This document shows positions 28,192 through 37,533 of a stretch of DNA of 64,000 bases, one piece after another. The stretch is from Halobacteriovorax marinus SJ (GTDB lineage Bacteria > Bdellovibrionota > Bacteriovoracia > Bacteriovoracales > Bacteriovoracaceae). Within the stretch, counting starts at the first letter, position 1. Every line of letters starts with the position of its first letter. A program made the translations under genes and the position numbers. The stretch covers positions 2,170,001 to 2,234,000 of the forward strand of contig NC_016620.1 in NCBI RefSeq assembly GCF_000210915.2. The letters are read 5' to 3'. The notes beneath the pieces were generated by a model. The model did no database searches. It was given only the letters and a program-made list of their open reading frames with translations, and had not been told where the DNA came from.

Positions 28192-28528
28192 AGGCCTTTC
28201 TACCGAAATCTAACACCACTTTTTGAAAAGATGGAGAGAGAGGAATAAAGTAATACTTTGAATTTTTATAAAACTCTAGTTCAACTGACTTATACTTACC
28301 AGGCTTTATTGTAACCATCTCTTTCAATACACCTTTATCAGTCACAACCTCCCCGATTAATTTAACGAGAGTTTTATTTTCGATTATGACACTTACTTTA
28401 TTAGTGCGCTTTACTGGAGAGAGAACTTTAAATTTATTCGTATAGGCCGTCACAATAAAAGCTTCTGACTTTTCAAAAGAAAATGAATATAAACTAATTA
28501 AGAATAGGAAAAGGCCCAATAACTTCAT
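28169..28528 (-). CDS. small secreted protein of unknown function (119 aa)
   Basis: Unrecognised. A Sec signal peptide covers about residues 1-17, then a beta-rich domain (VSVIIENKTLVKLIG, VTIKPGKYKSVELEFY) without Cys. The layout resembles a small immunoglobulin-like or beta-sandwich periplasmic domain, but I cannot name it. The 3' end overlaps the metallophosphoesterase gene by 23 bp in another frame. No good Shine-Dalgarno is seen before the ATG. Confidence 0.65.
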   Translation of the reverse strand: MKLLGLFLFLISLYSFSFEKSEAFIVTAYTNKFKVLSPVKRTNKVSVIIENKTLVKLIGEVVTDKGVLKEMVTIKPGKYKSVELEFYKNSKYYFIPLSPSFQKVVLDFGRKAYEIPSKE

Positions 28529-28628
28529 AGCCTATAGTGTATCAAGTTATTGATATTATTTGGAACGGAATTATTTACCCTTTCGAACTAGAAGATAACT
28601 TATAAGTCGACTATGCCGAAAAGATAGT

Positions 28629-29150
28629 ATGAATAACTTCTTTGAAAAACTTAGATTCAAGAATAAAAAAGGCCATTTACTGGAAAAACCAGAACATAAG
28701 TGGATTGCTGAAAATAGAGATATAGCTGACGTTTTTAGTGAGTTATCTAATATAGGCTCAAAGTACAAAAACTTAAGTGAACTCTTAGAGACCACAGTAT
28801 TCATCAATAGCTCAGGTCAATATGCCTGTGCTATTAAGGCCGATGTAAATATTATTATCATTTACCCAGAATTATGCTTTTTAATGAGAAATAGGCGTAA
28901 GGAGCAGGCCCTAGCTATACTTCTTCACGAGCTCGCTCACCTCATCCTAGAACATCAAAAGAATGGGGTTGAGAATGATAAGGCCCAAGTTGAGGCAGAC
29001 CTTTTCTCTGCACAACTTGGATATGGTGAGGAATTACTTTTATTTCTATTAGATCAAGTGCAGACATCCCAGGTCGAAATGAGAGTATCTGCCTTAAGAA
29101 GATTTCTTAATATAAAGGAGAGAGCTTCTGTCCAGAGTCTTCAAAATTAA
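28629..29150 (+). CDS. small zincin-type metallopeptidase
   Basis: A 173-residue cytoplasmic-looking protein with HELAHLILEH (about residues 98-107) and a downstream VEADLFSAQLGYGEE (about 122-136). HExxH plus ExD is the zinc site of M48-like gluzincins, though the protein is far smaller and has no transmembrane segment; ImmA/IrrE-type is an alternative. Substrate unknown. No Shine-Dalgarno is seen; a GCCGAAAA box, preceded 11 bp upstream by TAACTTAT, ends six bases before the ATG. The last 44 bp overlap the convergent gene at 29107. Confidence 0.75.
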   Translation: MNNFFEKLRFKNKKGHLLEKPEHKWIAENRDIADVFSELSNIGSKYKNLSELLETTVFINSSGQYACAIKADVNIIIIYPELCFLMRNRRKEQALAILLHELAHLILEHQKNGVENDKAQVEADLFSAQLGYGEELLLFLLDQVQTSQVEMRVSALRRFLNIKERASVQSLQN

Positions 29151-29673
29151 CAATAACGTCACTTGAAAACTCCATTTCATAAGTCCCGCTCTCACAGAAA
29201 ACAAATCTTACGTCAGTAACTTTCTTCGTAACTCTAGATTTTTCAAAAACGACAATTGGATATCTTGTTCCATCGGTACAAAGACTTCTGAAATTTCTTC
29301 TAAGAGTTGGCGAATTAAAAGAATCAACATGATTGTAAATACTACGAGAAGAGAATGATACAAATCTTCTAGATCTGATGAGGTCCCTTACACTAGAAGA
29401 GTTAGCCTCTACACCTGTATTTGTATAGGCCTTTCCCATATAATTGAAGATATATGTAAGATGAATTGAAGTCCCAATACAATTATGACAAGTCTCTTCT
29501 GGAACTTTACACTGTTCAAACTTTCCGCAAATATCGAAACAAAGGTAATCACCTTCACTACAGTAGAAGTTCAATTCCTTTTCATAAGAGTCATTCCAAC
29601 CATTTTCAACAACTGCAGCATTGATATTAAATGCAAAGAGAAGAGATAAAAAGAGAGACACAAAAAACTTCAT
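29107..29673 (-). CDS. small secreted Cys-rich protein (188 aa)
   Basis: Unrecognised. The signal peptide ends near NINA at about residue 19. The mature part has Cys pairs early (YCSEGDYLCFDICGKFEQC, then CHNC), giving at least seven Cys within 50 residues, then SLCTDG and FCESG near the C-terminus. Start chosen at 29673 because GGAGGGGG stands a few bases upstream and the ATG overlaps the preceding gene stop (TAATG), giving translational coupling; a start at 29700 would put a charged stretch ahead of the signal peptide. Last gene of the secreted-protein cluster. Confidence 0.75.
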   Translation of the reverse strand: MKFFVSLFLSLLFAFNINAAVVENGWNDSYEKELNFYCSEGDYLCFDICGKFEQCKVPEETCHNCIGTSIHLTYIFNYMGKAYTNTGVEANSSSVRDLIRSRRFVSFSSRSIYNHVDSFNSPTLRRNFRSLCTDGTRYPIVVFEKSRVTKKVTDVRFVFCESGTYEMEFSSDVIVNFEDSGQKLSPLY

Positions 29674-32438
29674 TATTTCCCCCTCCTCATATTTTGACAC
29701 TTCTTAGGTACAGTGTACTTCCCTACTCTACATGAGTAGTTATTTGAATGAGTTGCGTTTGAATATGTTCTTACCGAAACTAGATTTTCACAACTCGACA
29801 TTTTAACAAGTGCTCCACTACTACCTGCAAAAGTAATTCTCTCAATACTCCCATGGAGTTCTTCAGTTAACTTTTCAGAGATATTTTCTTCACAGCTATT
29901 CTCAAGACATCTTTCCCCTTTAATAAGAGAGCGAACACACTTCTTAGGAATTTCTCCAAATCTTCTATATGTCTCAGAAACAAAGTTTGGATTCGTTTCC
30001 CATGAACGAGGAATATTGTGAGGATCTTTCAATCCCTTATAAAGTCTGTAGATTGCTCTAAAGAGAAAGAACGAAGGTCCGACTTCACTAGAGAGATGAG
30101 TCAAAGAACTTGCAACACTTTCAAAGTTTAATCTACAGCTAATACACTCCGAATGGGAACGAGTTGCGTTGTCATCCATATCTGAAGCAGTACGTACGTT
30201 AAGATTACTATCTTCACTTTGATTACAAGCACCAACACTTACTCCACTAAATCTATAGTTATCGTATGGACTATTTGCTCGTCCCGAGACTGAAACCATA
30301 CAAGGCACCCCAAGAAGAGGCCCAAAGTCGGCAGCAAGAGAAGCTGTAATCTTCTCTTTGTCATATCTTGTGTCATATGAAATACGACCATCTTTTACTA
30401 ATTGGTTAAATGATGTCACTTTACCAGGTTGTAAGTCCAATCGTCCGTATATAACTCCAGGAGTTGCCACAGAGAGCGCTGCTTGAGACATATCAGTAAA
30501 GAGATTAAAGAGTACCGACTTCGTTTTAAACCAAGGATCGTATACTTTACACGCTGTACGTTCTGCATATGGATTAAAGAGTGCCGGAGTTTTAATCTCT
30601 TGCTCTAAGTTCCAAAATGTAGAAGCGTATTGAGTTACTGAATATAAATCAATAATAGACTTTAAGATTTTTCTAGAACAGTCACTTGAATTTGCACAAA
30701 TAACATCTGAGATAGACTTAGATGATTCATAATTCTTCCAAGAGATTAAAGGCTTATTTCCCTCTAAGTATCTTTCTACTTTGTCGTGGTAAGTAGACTC
30801 AAATTTATTTTCATAAACCTTTTGAATATACCAAGGAGAGAACCCTGTTTTATCTAGTGTGAAACTATCATTCCAAATTCCCTTTTGATTAAGGGCCGCA
30901 CAACCAGACATAACCTTGTCAGCAATTGCTGTATAGAAGTTAAATAACTCCTTAGTCTTATTCTCAGAGATATCGCTTGCAAGTCCATCAACTAAAGTTG
31001 TGTCTCTCAAAATTTCAAGCTTCCCCTTTAGGAAACTAAATTCATCATGGTCAGCAAAATTAAACTCAGCACATAGATAATAGAGATCATTCTTAAGTTC
31101 ATCATTTGTTGAATTTGAATTCTTTATTAATGCTGAAAATCTATCTTCAAGAAGATTGGCCATTTTCTGTGCTGAAATATTCGCCTTTGTAATATTAAGA
31201 GTTGAAATGGCGTGAATAAGCTTCTTCTTCATCAGAGCTCTAGTGCCTGCAAAGTTCTCTCTAAAGTTTGCTAACCAAGCTTCAGCATTAGCAAAGCCAC
31301 CAAGATCAAGTTCATCAACATTTACTGACGTAAATGGATCTTGTAATAAGTCATCTTGTGGCCCTTCTGGGACTGAAGATAATATATCTAACTCTAGAGC
31401 ATTTTCTCTAAAATCTTCTTTTGCAAACTCTCTCATCGCTTGAGTCGCAAGGTAATCACCATTACACTTAGGTAAACTAATTGACTTACATCCATTTGGT
31501 ACAATGAGAACAGAGTCCTCAATAGCAACACCTTTGAATACATTTGCAAAAGGATAAGCGATTTCTTTCATTTGAGGCGCATTACGATAGGCCCATGAAA
31601 AATATAATTTTAAGGAATTCCAGTAATCAAAACCTTTATCTTCCCATCTCTTTTCTTTTAATTTAGGTATCTCAAGCTGATAAGCTGCAACTTGTAGATT
31701 TGATTGTGACTTAAAATCGTCACAAGAAGCTAAATACTCTTTAGAGTTTAATGCAGCCTTTGCAATCGACTCTAGTGCTCCTTTATTTGGCTTAGTCCCA
31801 TATAAGTGAGCCTGTAGTGGTGAGAACTTCTTAAGATAATTACACTTAAGCCCAACTTGTCTCTCTTTGTCCTCAAAGTTTTTCTCTAAAATATAACTAT
31901 CTTTAGAGTGAAAGTTATCTACAGTATAAAACTTTACAACTTTCCCAGCTGGAGTCGTATTAAGAGAAGTGATTTTCCATATTTTCTCAATATATGAATC
32001 TAGACCATCACAGTATTCATCATTGCGACAACCGGCCATTACATTTCTATAATTTCCAGGAATATGTAAATCATCTCTTGAGAGGTCCGCCGGTAAAAGA
32101 GGAAGCTCTCTATTCATGATTTTTTCATGGATTAATTCGATTAACTTAACAACAGACAGTCTAAAGACTTCGATACCATACTTTGTCAGCTTATCTGTAT
32201 CCTCTCCTCTAAGCTTAGCAAGTCTATAGACAGCTTTGGCCACATCAGTATTTGTTACGAGGAGAAATGAAGTGTCTGTAGGCTCTTTAGAATCAAGAGC
32301 ACAACGAGCACGATTGGAAAACCTCATATTATTGAGGTCAAGATTTATACTATCAGAGTCTACTGACATCCAATCAGCAGCACCTACGCTTAAAATATTG
32401 AATGTTAAGCACAGTATTAGTGCATAAATCTTTTTCAT
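29673..32438 (-). CDS. large secreted protein of unknown function (921 aa)
   Basis: Unrecognised. Signal peptide with KK n-region and VGA-AD cleavage at about residue 20. Mature protein is largely helical with about 25 Cys, many in pairs (CRNDEYCDG, CSRKILKS, CISCRLNF, CLENSCEE). No transmembrane segment after the signal. Start set at 32438 since GGAG precedes it; the frame extends five codons further upstream without signal-like sequence. The gene overlaps the start of the 29107 gene by one base. A terminator separates it from the upstream gene at 32580, so it has its own promoter in the 140-bp gap, which I could not pinpoint. Confidence 0.75.
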   Translation of the reverse strand: MKKIYALILCLTFNILSVGAADWMSVDSDSINLDLNNMRFSNRARCALDSKEPTDTSFLLVTNTDVAKAVYRLAKLRGEDTDKLTKYGIEVFRLSVVKLIELIHEKIMNRELPLLPADLSRDDLHIPGNYRNVMAGCRNDEYCDGLDSYIEKIWKITSLNTTPAGKVVKFYTVDNFHSKDSYILEKNFEDKERQVGLKCNYLKKFSPLQAHLYGTKPNKGALESIAKAALNSKEYLASCDDFKSQSNLQVAAYQLEIPKLKEKRWEDKGFDYWNSLKLYFSWAYRNAPQMKEIAYPFANVFKGVAIEDSVLIVPNGCKSISLPKCNGDYLATQAMREFAKEDFRENALELDILSSVPEGPQDDLLQDPFTSVNVDELDLGGFANAEAWLANFRENFAGTRALMKKKLIHAISTLNITKANISAQKMANLLEDRFSALIKNSNSTNDELKNDLYYLCAEFNFADHDEFSFLKGKLEILRDTTLVDGLASDISENKTKELFNFYTAIADKVMSGCAALNQKGIWNDSFTLDKTGFSPWYIQKVYENKFESTYHDKVERYLEGNKPLISWKNYESSKSISDVICANSSDCSRKILKSIIDLYSVTQYASTFWNLEQEIKTPALFNPYAERTACKVYDPWFKTKSVLFNLFTDMSQAALSVATPGVIYGRLDLQPGKVTSFNQLVKDGRISYDTRYDKEKITASLAADFGPLLGVPCMVSVSGRANSPYDNYRFSGVSVGACNQSEDSNLNVRTASDMDDNATRSHSECISCRLNFESVASSLTHLSSEVGPSFFLFRAIYRLYKGLKDPHNIPRSWETNPNFVSETYRRFGEIPKKCVRSLIKGERCLENSCEENISEKLTEELHGSIERITFAGSSGALVKMSSCENLVSVRTYSNATHSNNYSCRVGKYTVPKKCQNMRRGK

Positions 32439-32541
32439 ATTTCCAATCTCCAAATTCAGGCTAAAATAGCAGAATTTGAGTTATTTTTTTTGTTTTTTGA
32501 AAATTATTCTTATTTATTTAGTAATGAAATCAAGAAATTAA

Positions 32542-32569
32542 GGTATTCTTAAGCTTGCCTAAGAACACC
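32542..32569 (-). terminator. intrinsic terminator
   Basis: On the minus strand GGTGTTCTTA, 8-base loop, TAAGAATACC pairs over 10 bp with one G-U, followed by a T-rich stretch; it lies just after the 32580 gene. Confidence 0.7.
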
Positions 32570-32579
32570 TCAATATTAT

Positions 32580-33101
32580 CTATTGCATTGTACAGCCATT
32601 TGCCTTATTCATAATTGTTGTATAGAACATAATCATAGCTTCATCTGCAGGAGTGAAACCTCTTCTTGTTCCACCTTCTTCAGTCATTAATCCATACATA
32701 TATCTATTGATTGCATAGTAAACTGATCTTGGAGTTCTAATTCTTTGAGTACATTGTCCTCTAGAATACTTTACTGTGAATCCCCAGAATTCCTGACTTC
32801 CATCAGTGGCATAACCTGAACCACCAGTGTAAATAGTTGTTCCAGAACCATTATTTTGCTCACCTTCACCAACAGTGAAAGAAACTTCAAAACCACCATA
32901 ATTATTTGTTACTGCGTGAAGAGTACATACTCCAGAATCACAGGCCATCTCTGCATCTTCATCAATAGCAAGAAGAATACTATCATCAGAAAATCTTTCA
33001 AATTCAAACTCTCTCTCTCCACCTGCGAAGAGGTCATCAACATTTGTAGCAAAAGTCATTGAAGACACAAGTAATGCCATCATTAAAACTAATTTTTTCA
33101 T
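32580..33101 (-). CDS. small secreted protein of unknown function (173 aa)
   Basis: Unrecognised. A clear signal peptide (KKLVLMMALLVSS, cleavage near TFA-TN) leads to an acidic, Gly-rich mature protein with Cys in ACDSGVCTLHA, RGQCTQR and a C-terminal GCTMQ. The middle (about residues 75-100) is Gly/Thr/Ser-rich and probably flexible. GGAGG lies four bases before the ATG inside the loop of a short hairpin (33102-33120). A terminator follows. It is 29 bp downstream of the paralogue-family gene at 33131. Confidence 0.72.
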   Translation of the reverse strand: MKKLVLMMALLVSSMTFATNVDDLFAGGEREFEFERFSDDSILLAIDEDAEMACDSGVCTLHAVTNNYGGFEVSFTVGEGEQNNGSGTTIYTGGSGYATDGSQEFWGFTVKYSRGQCTQRIRTPRSVYYAINRYMYGLMTEEGGTRRGFTPADEAMIMFYTTIMNKANGCTMQ

Positions 33102-33120
33102 AATTACCTCCGAAGTAATT
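33102..33120 (-). promoter_or_regulatory. ribosome-site hairpin
   Basis: AATTAC, 7-base loop, GTAATT flanks the GGAG of the 32580 gene, directly before its ATG. A 6-bp AU-rich stem is weak, so any control effect is speculative. Confidence 0.25.
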
Positions 33121-33130
33121 GTCGTATCAT

Positions 33131-34552
33131 TTAATTATTTTCTTTTATTATTAAAGTTCCATTTCCGCCGATCACAAAGTCATGATCATGGTGATAACCA
33201 TCTGTTGCAAATTTCAACATACAAGCAACAGGATCTGCCATTGTTAATCCAGTTGTCTCTTCACAATTGCGTGTACTTGTAAATCTAGAATCATCCTCGT
33301 GATTCACACTATAAGATGAGTTAGAGTTTCCATGAGATGAATCTTGATGATCAAGTACAAATTGTTCATAAGCAAGATTTGATTCAAATAAGACTTGGCA
33401 AACAAGAAGACCAGGATCGTGGCTACCATTGCCGTTCCCATTTCCATTACCACGTCTTCTTCCATGGCTATTTGTCATACCATTAGTGTTTCCAGGTACA
33501 GAAGCAATTGGATGACAGAGTTTTACACCTTGATCTAATGGAGTCTCTTGATCCTCTGTAAGAACCACTTCAAGAGAAGTTGATACTTCTATCGCTTTAG
33601 TCTCCCAAGGCCTAAAAGAATTACTATTCTCCTTAAAGTAATGTCTTACTCTACAAAAACTAACTCCATCAACAGTTCCTACCTGAGGAAGTATTTCACT
33701 CATTTGACTTGGAAAAAGAAGCCACGATTCATCAAAGAGATTAAACTTTTGATTTTTATCGTCAGTACACTCAACATCAGTTCGAGTTAATATATCAGCA
33801 GTTTCAACATAACTTTGCCCAAACAACTGCTTATTTCTATAGCTGTACTTAGGAGTGATCTCAAACTCGCCAGCATAATCCTCATTTGTATTTTTCCAAC
33901 ATAAGTCAACAAAGTACTCAGTACCATAAAGCTCTGAACCAAGCTCAAAAGACAATGAATTATTTCTTAATACGTAATTAGAAGGATCATGAGTAGCAAC
34001 AACAAAACCCTCACTATCTATTTGCCCAGAATTTTCTGAATAAGTAGATGTTCTCGCCTGTAGAGTTCCGCCCCAGAAGCTATCATTTTCAATCTCATTA
34101 AGTTGATCAACGTTAGAAAAACTTCTCCCATTGTACTTCATGAAATCAACAACATTAGGACCATCAGTTTCTCCGGAACAAACACAGTCACAAGATTGTC
34201 CTGATTCACAAGCACTCGGATTACAAGAAAGTGATGGATTAGATCTTTGGTAACAAACTCTTGATGCTGGCTTAATATGCTTAACACCAGCGTTACAAGC
34301 ATAGACTACGCCGTCATTTAAACTCTGAGATGTTGAACCACAAGCACCTACACTATCGTGAGAGTGATTTTTTAAATGTCCGTGAACAGCAGCAAAGTCT
34401 ACACAGATATTTGTGAAATGAGGATTATGCTCACTTCCTGCGTGACAAATTGTAATCTTCTCAAGCTTATTATCACCACAAATATTTCCAGCACTCACCT
34501 GAGTTGAAATTACTGTAGTAATGAATAGAACAATTAAGGATAATAGCTTCAT
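33131..34552 (-). CDS. secreted Cys-rich protein, paralogue of the 36186 gene (473 aa)
   Basis: Signal peptide ends near VSA-GN (about residue 22). Next comes a domain with ITICHAG and a His-rich HGHLKNHSHD segment, a repeat type known in many bacterial surface proteins. After it lies a block shared with the 36186 gene: CNAGxKHxKx then VCYxRxNP, SCNPxACExGQSCDCVCSG, later FELGSELYGTEYFVDLC, VECTDD and FCRVRHYF followed by FRPWET. The C-terminus is Asn/Gly/His-rich (GNGNGNG). Start set at 34552, one base after the stop of the upstream gene. Unknown family; a secreted or surface role is inferred from the signal peptide and Cys content. Confidence 0.78.
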   Translation of the reverse strand: MKLLSLIVLFITTVISTQVSAGNICGDNKLEKITICHAGSEHNPHFTNICVDFAAVHGHLKNHSHDSVGACGSTSQSLNDGVVYACNAGVKHIKPASRVCYQRSNPSLSCNPSACESGQSCDCVCSGETDGPNVVDFMKYNGRSFSNVDQLNEIENDSFWGGTLQARTSTYSENSGQIDSEGFVVATHDPSNYVLRNNSLSFELGSELYGTEYFVDLCWKNTNEDYAGEFEITPKYSYRNKQLFGQSYVETADILTRTDVECTDDKNQKFNLFDESWLLFPSQMSEILPQVGTVDGVSFCRVRHYFKENSNSFRPWETKAIEVSTSLEVVLTEDQETPLDQGVKLCHPIASVPGNTNGMTNSHGRRRGNGNGNGNGSHDPGLLVCQVLFESNLAYEQFVLDHQDSSHGNSNSSYSVNHEDDSRFTSTRNCEETTGLTMADPVACMLKFATDGYHHDHDFVIGGNGTLIIKENN

Positions 34553-34553
34553 C

Positions 34554-36110
34554 TTATCTCTCACACTTTATAGTTGGATAAGCTTCTAAAGTTCTATTTG
34601 AGTAATCATCACCATAGAAAGACTTCTTAGAAAAAGTGAGGTCTTCCATAGTAAACTTTCTGTCTTCTTCTTTAACACTAAAGTTAACAGTGTATTCTAA
34701 GAACTTAAAACCGTTCTCTACACATGTTCCTCTTCCGTCACAAATATTTTCATAAATTGGTGGCCAGTACTTATTATTTAAGTACGACTGTAGAGTTCTA
34801 AGCGATCTATCAACACCATCTAGAGAACCATCAAAGTCGAGCTGCCCAATAATATCGATCATTGGCATTAAGTCACCATTAACAATTGGTTGAATAAGAG
34901 GAATGAAACCAATTCTTCCCCTTGATGAAAGTCCGCCTAAATTATTATTTCGAAGAAAGATTCTTCTAGTCACATCACCATCAAAGTATTTAAAATCAAA
35001 GTTTGGCTCTCTAAACTCAATTCTTACTCTATATTTCACTCCATTTTCAAAGACACCTTTCTCAACCTGTCTTCCTCCACCATAGAGAATACCTTGCCAC
35101 TGACCCGGAGCGATTGCCCCGTCAAACCAACTTGTTAGGAACTCCCACTTCCCATTTTCTAAAACTTCTAAAGTATGCTCTGCTACGATAGGAAGCGCGT
35201 AATCACAAGGAGATGAACATAGTCCGCCTGAGCATTTTCTTTCACAACGAGTGTCTACTACAGTTGGAAATTTAAACTCTAAGAGTCTTCCTCTTGATCT
35301 AATTTCTGGCTTAGCAAGATGAATTTCCTTCACTCTAAATTCAGATGGAAATACTGGTCTTAAAACACCAAAATCGTCAGCAGGCTTAACAACTTCTGCG
35401 ATAGGGTTTACTGAAATTCTAAGCTCAGACCCACCAATAGCAACGAGGTCTGAGTTATTTCCTGTAGAAGAATCTGAAGTATATATATTTAGAATTCCAT
35501 TAAAGTCTTTAGCAGTAACTCCTAATTCCTTTAATCCTTCTACTGTCTTACACTTTTGATTTACACCTAATTCAACAGAGATATTGCTATTGAAACCTGG
35601 CTTGAAGTAACAAAAGCGACCAGTAAAGTCAGCTGCGTTTTCAGAAATTCTTGTAATCTCACAACCGACTTGATCCTCTGGAATCTGTAGTCCAGTAGGT
35701 CCAAGCTCAGTAACTTTAACAACAATACACTTATTTAAGAACTCTCTCTTTAGTGCGATCTCTTCACCTTGATCAGCTGCAGAGATTGGATCAGATAAAT
35801 CAGAGTTAATAATAGAGCACTGACGTCTAATTCCATTTTCTGAAAGTGAGTATGTTTTATTCTTATTATTTAAAACTAAGTCCTCTACTCCAAGAGCGAG
35901 CATAATAAATCTTCTCTTAGCGGCAGTGAGTTTACAATTTGTTATTGAAGAGTAAGCTGCAGAACTTAAAATTTTCTCAGACGTATAAAATATTTCCTGC
36001 TCATATTCAGAAGAAATAGCAATATTCATTTGCTCAGGAGCAAAGGCTTCACACGCAAGAACATTACCTGTAGCAACTAGCATAAATAATGTAATTAATA
36101 GCTTTTTCAT
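34554..36110 (-). CDS. secreted protein of unknown function (518 aa)
   Basis: Unrecognised. Signal peptide with KK n-region and cleavage near VLA-CE. The mature protein begins with a helical part, then beta-rich sequence; Cys cluster in RCERKCSGGLCSSPC (about residue 290) and near the C-terminus (ICDGRGTC). The last part is probably a beta sandwich (KYRVRIEFREPN). Start chosen at 36110 because GGAGAAG lies just before it. The stop is followed within one base by the ATG of the 33131 gene, so these two form an operon. A terminator at 36154-36174 separates it from the upstream paralogue. Confidence 0.72.
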   Translation of the reverse strand: MKKLLITLFMLVATGNVLACEAFAPEQMNIAISSEYEQEIFYTSEKILSSAAYSSITNCKLTAAKRRFIMLALGVEDLVLNNKNKTYSLSENGIRRQCSIINSDLSDPISAADQGEEIALKREFLNKCIVVKVTELGPTGLQIPEDQVGCEITRISENAADFTGRFCYFKPGFNSNISVELGVNQKCKTVEGLKELGVTAKDFNGILNIYTSDSSTGNNSDLVAIGGSELRISVNPIAEVVKPADDFGVLRPVFPSEFRVKEIHLAKPEIRSRGRLLEFKFPTVVDTRCERKCSGGLCSSPCDYALPIVAEHTLEVLENGKWEFLTSWFDGAIAPGQWQGILYGGGRQVEKGVFENGVKYRVRIEFREPNFDFKYFDGDVTRRIFLRNNNLGGLSSRGRIGFIPLIQPIVNGDLMPMIDIIGQLDFDGSLDGVDRSLRTLQSYLNNKYWPPIYENICDGRGTCVENGFKFLEYTVNFSVKEEDRKFTMEDLTFSKKSFYGDDYSNRTLEAYPTIKCER

Positions 36111-36149
36111 TTCTTCTCCAAATATCAGCATGAGATATTTATATTTTAA

Positions 36150-36174
36150 AAAAGTGCTGGGACAGGCCCAGCAC
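36150..36174 (-). terminator. intrinsic terminator
   Basis: On the minus strand GTGCTGGG, 5-base loop, CCCAGCAC forms a perfect 8-bp stem followed by six Ts. Confidence 0.9.
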
Positions 36175-36185
36175 CTATAAACTAA

Positions 36186-37091
36186 TTAAAGAGTAGGCTC
36201 TTCAATTGATGTTTTAGTACAAACTTTAGCAGCTTGAGTTTTCCATGGTCTAAATTGCTCTTTACCACTTAGGTTAGTAGCTTCTGAGAATGTGTATCTA
36301 ACACGACAGAAAGTTGGAGCTTTTTTACCATGTCCAGTAATGTTTTCACTACCTGTAGCAACTGCAGTGCTGTAACCAAGGCTAGCGTTAGAGATTAACT
36401 CATCAGCATAGTTACCACTGAATACGTTTGAACCTGGAACATAGTTAAGTGGGTTTGGAGCGTTAGCAACTTGGTAGTCACAAACGATTTCAGAGTCAAC
36501 TGTAAGACCAGCAACTGCTGCGTAACTAGCGTATCCACCAGTTAAGTCTTGAATTGTAGCTTCAGCTTTAGCAACCCAGTTAGTATTGATACCAGCTGTT
36601 GCGTAATCAATTTGTGGTCCTCTGAAACATACGTCTAGGTAGTACTCAGCACCAAAAAGCTCTGAACCAAGGTTGAAGTTAAGAGAAGTAAGTTGCTTGT
36701 CAAAGTAGTTACCAGAAACTTTTCCGTTTGCATCAACAAGGTTTGAAAATAAGAAGTTCTTATTTTGGTTAGCTGCAAAAGAAGCTTTTGTAGAAGATGG
36801 GTAAGTTTCGTTGTGATCAGACCAGTTAGCATAAGTAACTTCAGTGAAGTCCATTAAGTAACTACCGTCAGTACCAGAACAAACACAGTCACATGACTGA
36901 CCAGTTTCACATGCATTTGGGTTACATGAGTTAGTTGGGTTTGTTCTTTCGTAACAAACTACATCGTTAGCTTTCTTGTGCTTAATACCTGCATTACATG
37001 GGTAAATTGATGACCCAGAAGAGAATACAGTAAAGTCAAAACTAACTTCGATTGCCGAAGCAGAAAAAGTTGCAGCAAATAGTGCTACCAT
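36186..37091 (-). CDS. secreted Cys-rich protein with stop codon in the signal peptide
   Basis: Paralogue of the 33131 gene: shared CNAGIKHKK, VCYERTNP, SCNPNACETGQSCDCVCSG, FNLGSELFGAEYYLDVC, FCRVRYTF and FRPWKTQA blocks. The longest open frame starts at 37091, but upstream in the same frame is ATG-AAC-GTA-GTT-TAA-AAA-GCA from 37118, preceded by a strong AGGAGG six bases away. Replacing the TAA (37104-37106) by AAA would give a perfect signal peptide (MNVVKKALLM...). So either this is a nonsense mutation, or the protein is made by reinitiation at 37091 with a signal sequence lacking its basic n-region. The 301-codon body is otherwise intact. A terminator follows. Confidence 0.75.
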   Translation of the reverse strand: MVALFAATFSASAIEVSFDFTVFSSGSSIYPCNAGIKHKKANDVVCYERTNPTNSCNPNACETGQSCDCVCSGTDGSYLMDFTEVTYANWSDHNETYPSSTKASFAANQNKNFLFSNLVDANGKVSGNYFDKQLTSLNFNLGSELFGAEYYLDVCFRGPQIDYATAGINTNWVAKAEATIQDLTGGYASYAAVAGLTVDSEIVCDYQVANAPNPLNYVPGSNVFSGNYADELISNASLGYSTAVATGSENITGHGKKAPTFCRVRYTFSEATNLSGKEQFRPWKTQAAKVCTKTSIEEPTL

Positions 37092-37118
37092 TAAAAGTGC
37101 TTTTTAAACTACGTTCAT

Positions 37119-37533
37119 TTGAACCTCCTAAAGTTGTTAAAAATTGCGTTTTATATAAATCAAAAAAGATTTTTTAAGATCTCTCTGTGTTTAATAAATC
37201 ACTTATTTAATCACTTAGCTCTTCGCTAAATAAAAAACAAAAATACATGTCCTAATACGCACGCTTTTTAACATTTTTATTACAATTTGAATTTAATTAT
37301 TTTGATGAGCGAGATCATCTAAGACATAGCTTTAGAGAAACTAAAAATATAAAGTATTGATTACACATAGTGCTAAACTTAACCTTAAGAAAACAAGGAC
37401 TATTTATTTTTCTAAATTATTCAATAGGATCCAAGCCATAACTAAAGACTAACTCAAGTCTACTTAAAGGAAACATTAATTTTCCAAATCCCCCATAAAC
37501 AAGGGGCTAAATCATAAATTATTTACAGGAAAG
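37119..37533. other. intergenic region
   Basis: AT-rich gap between the paralogue gene and uvrB, both transcribed leftward. Near the left end minus-strand TATAAA (37150-37155) is a plausible -10 for the 37118 gene. Near the right end CCCC and GGGG (37490-37507) form only a weak stem after uvrB. Otherwise I see nothing. Confidence 0.5.
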
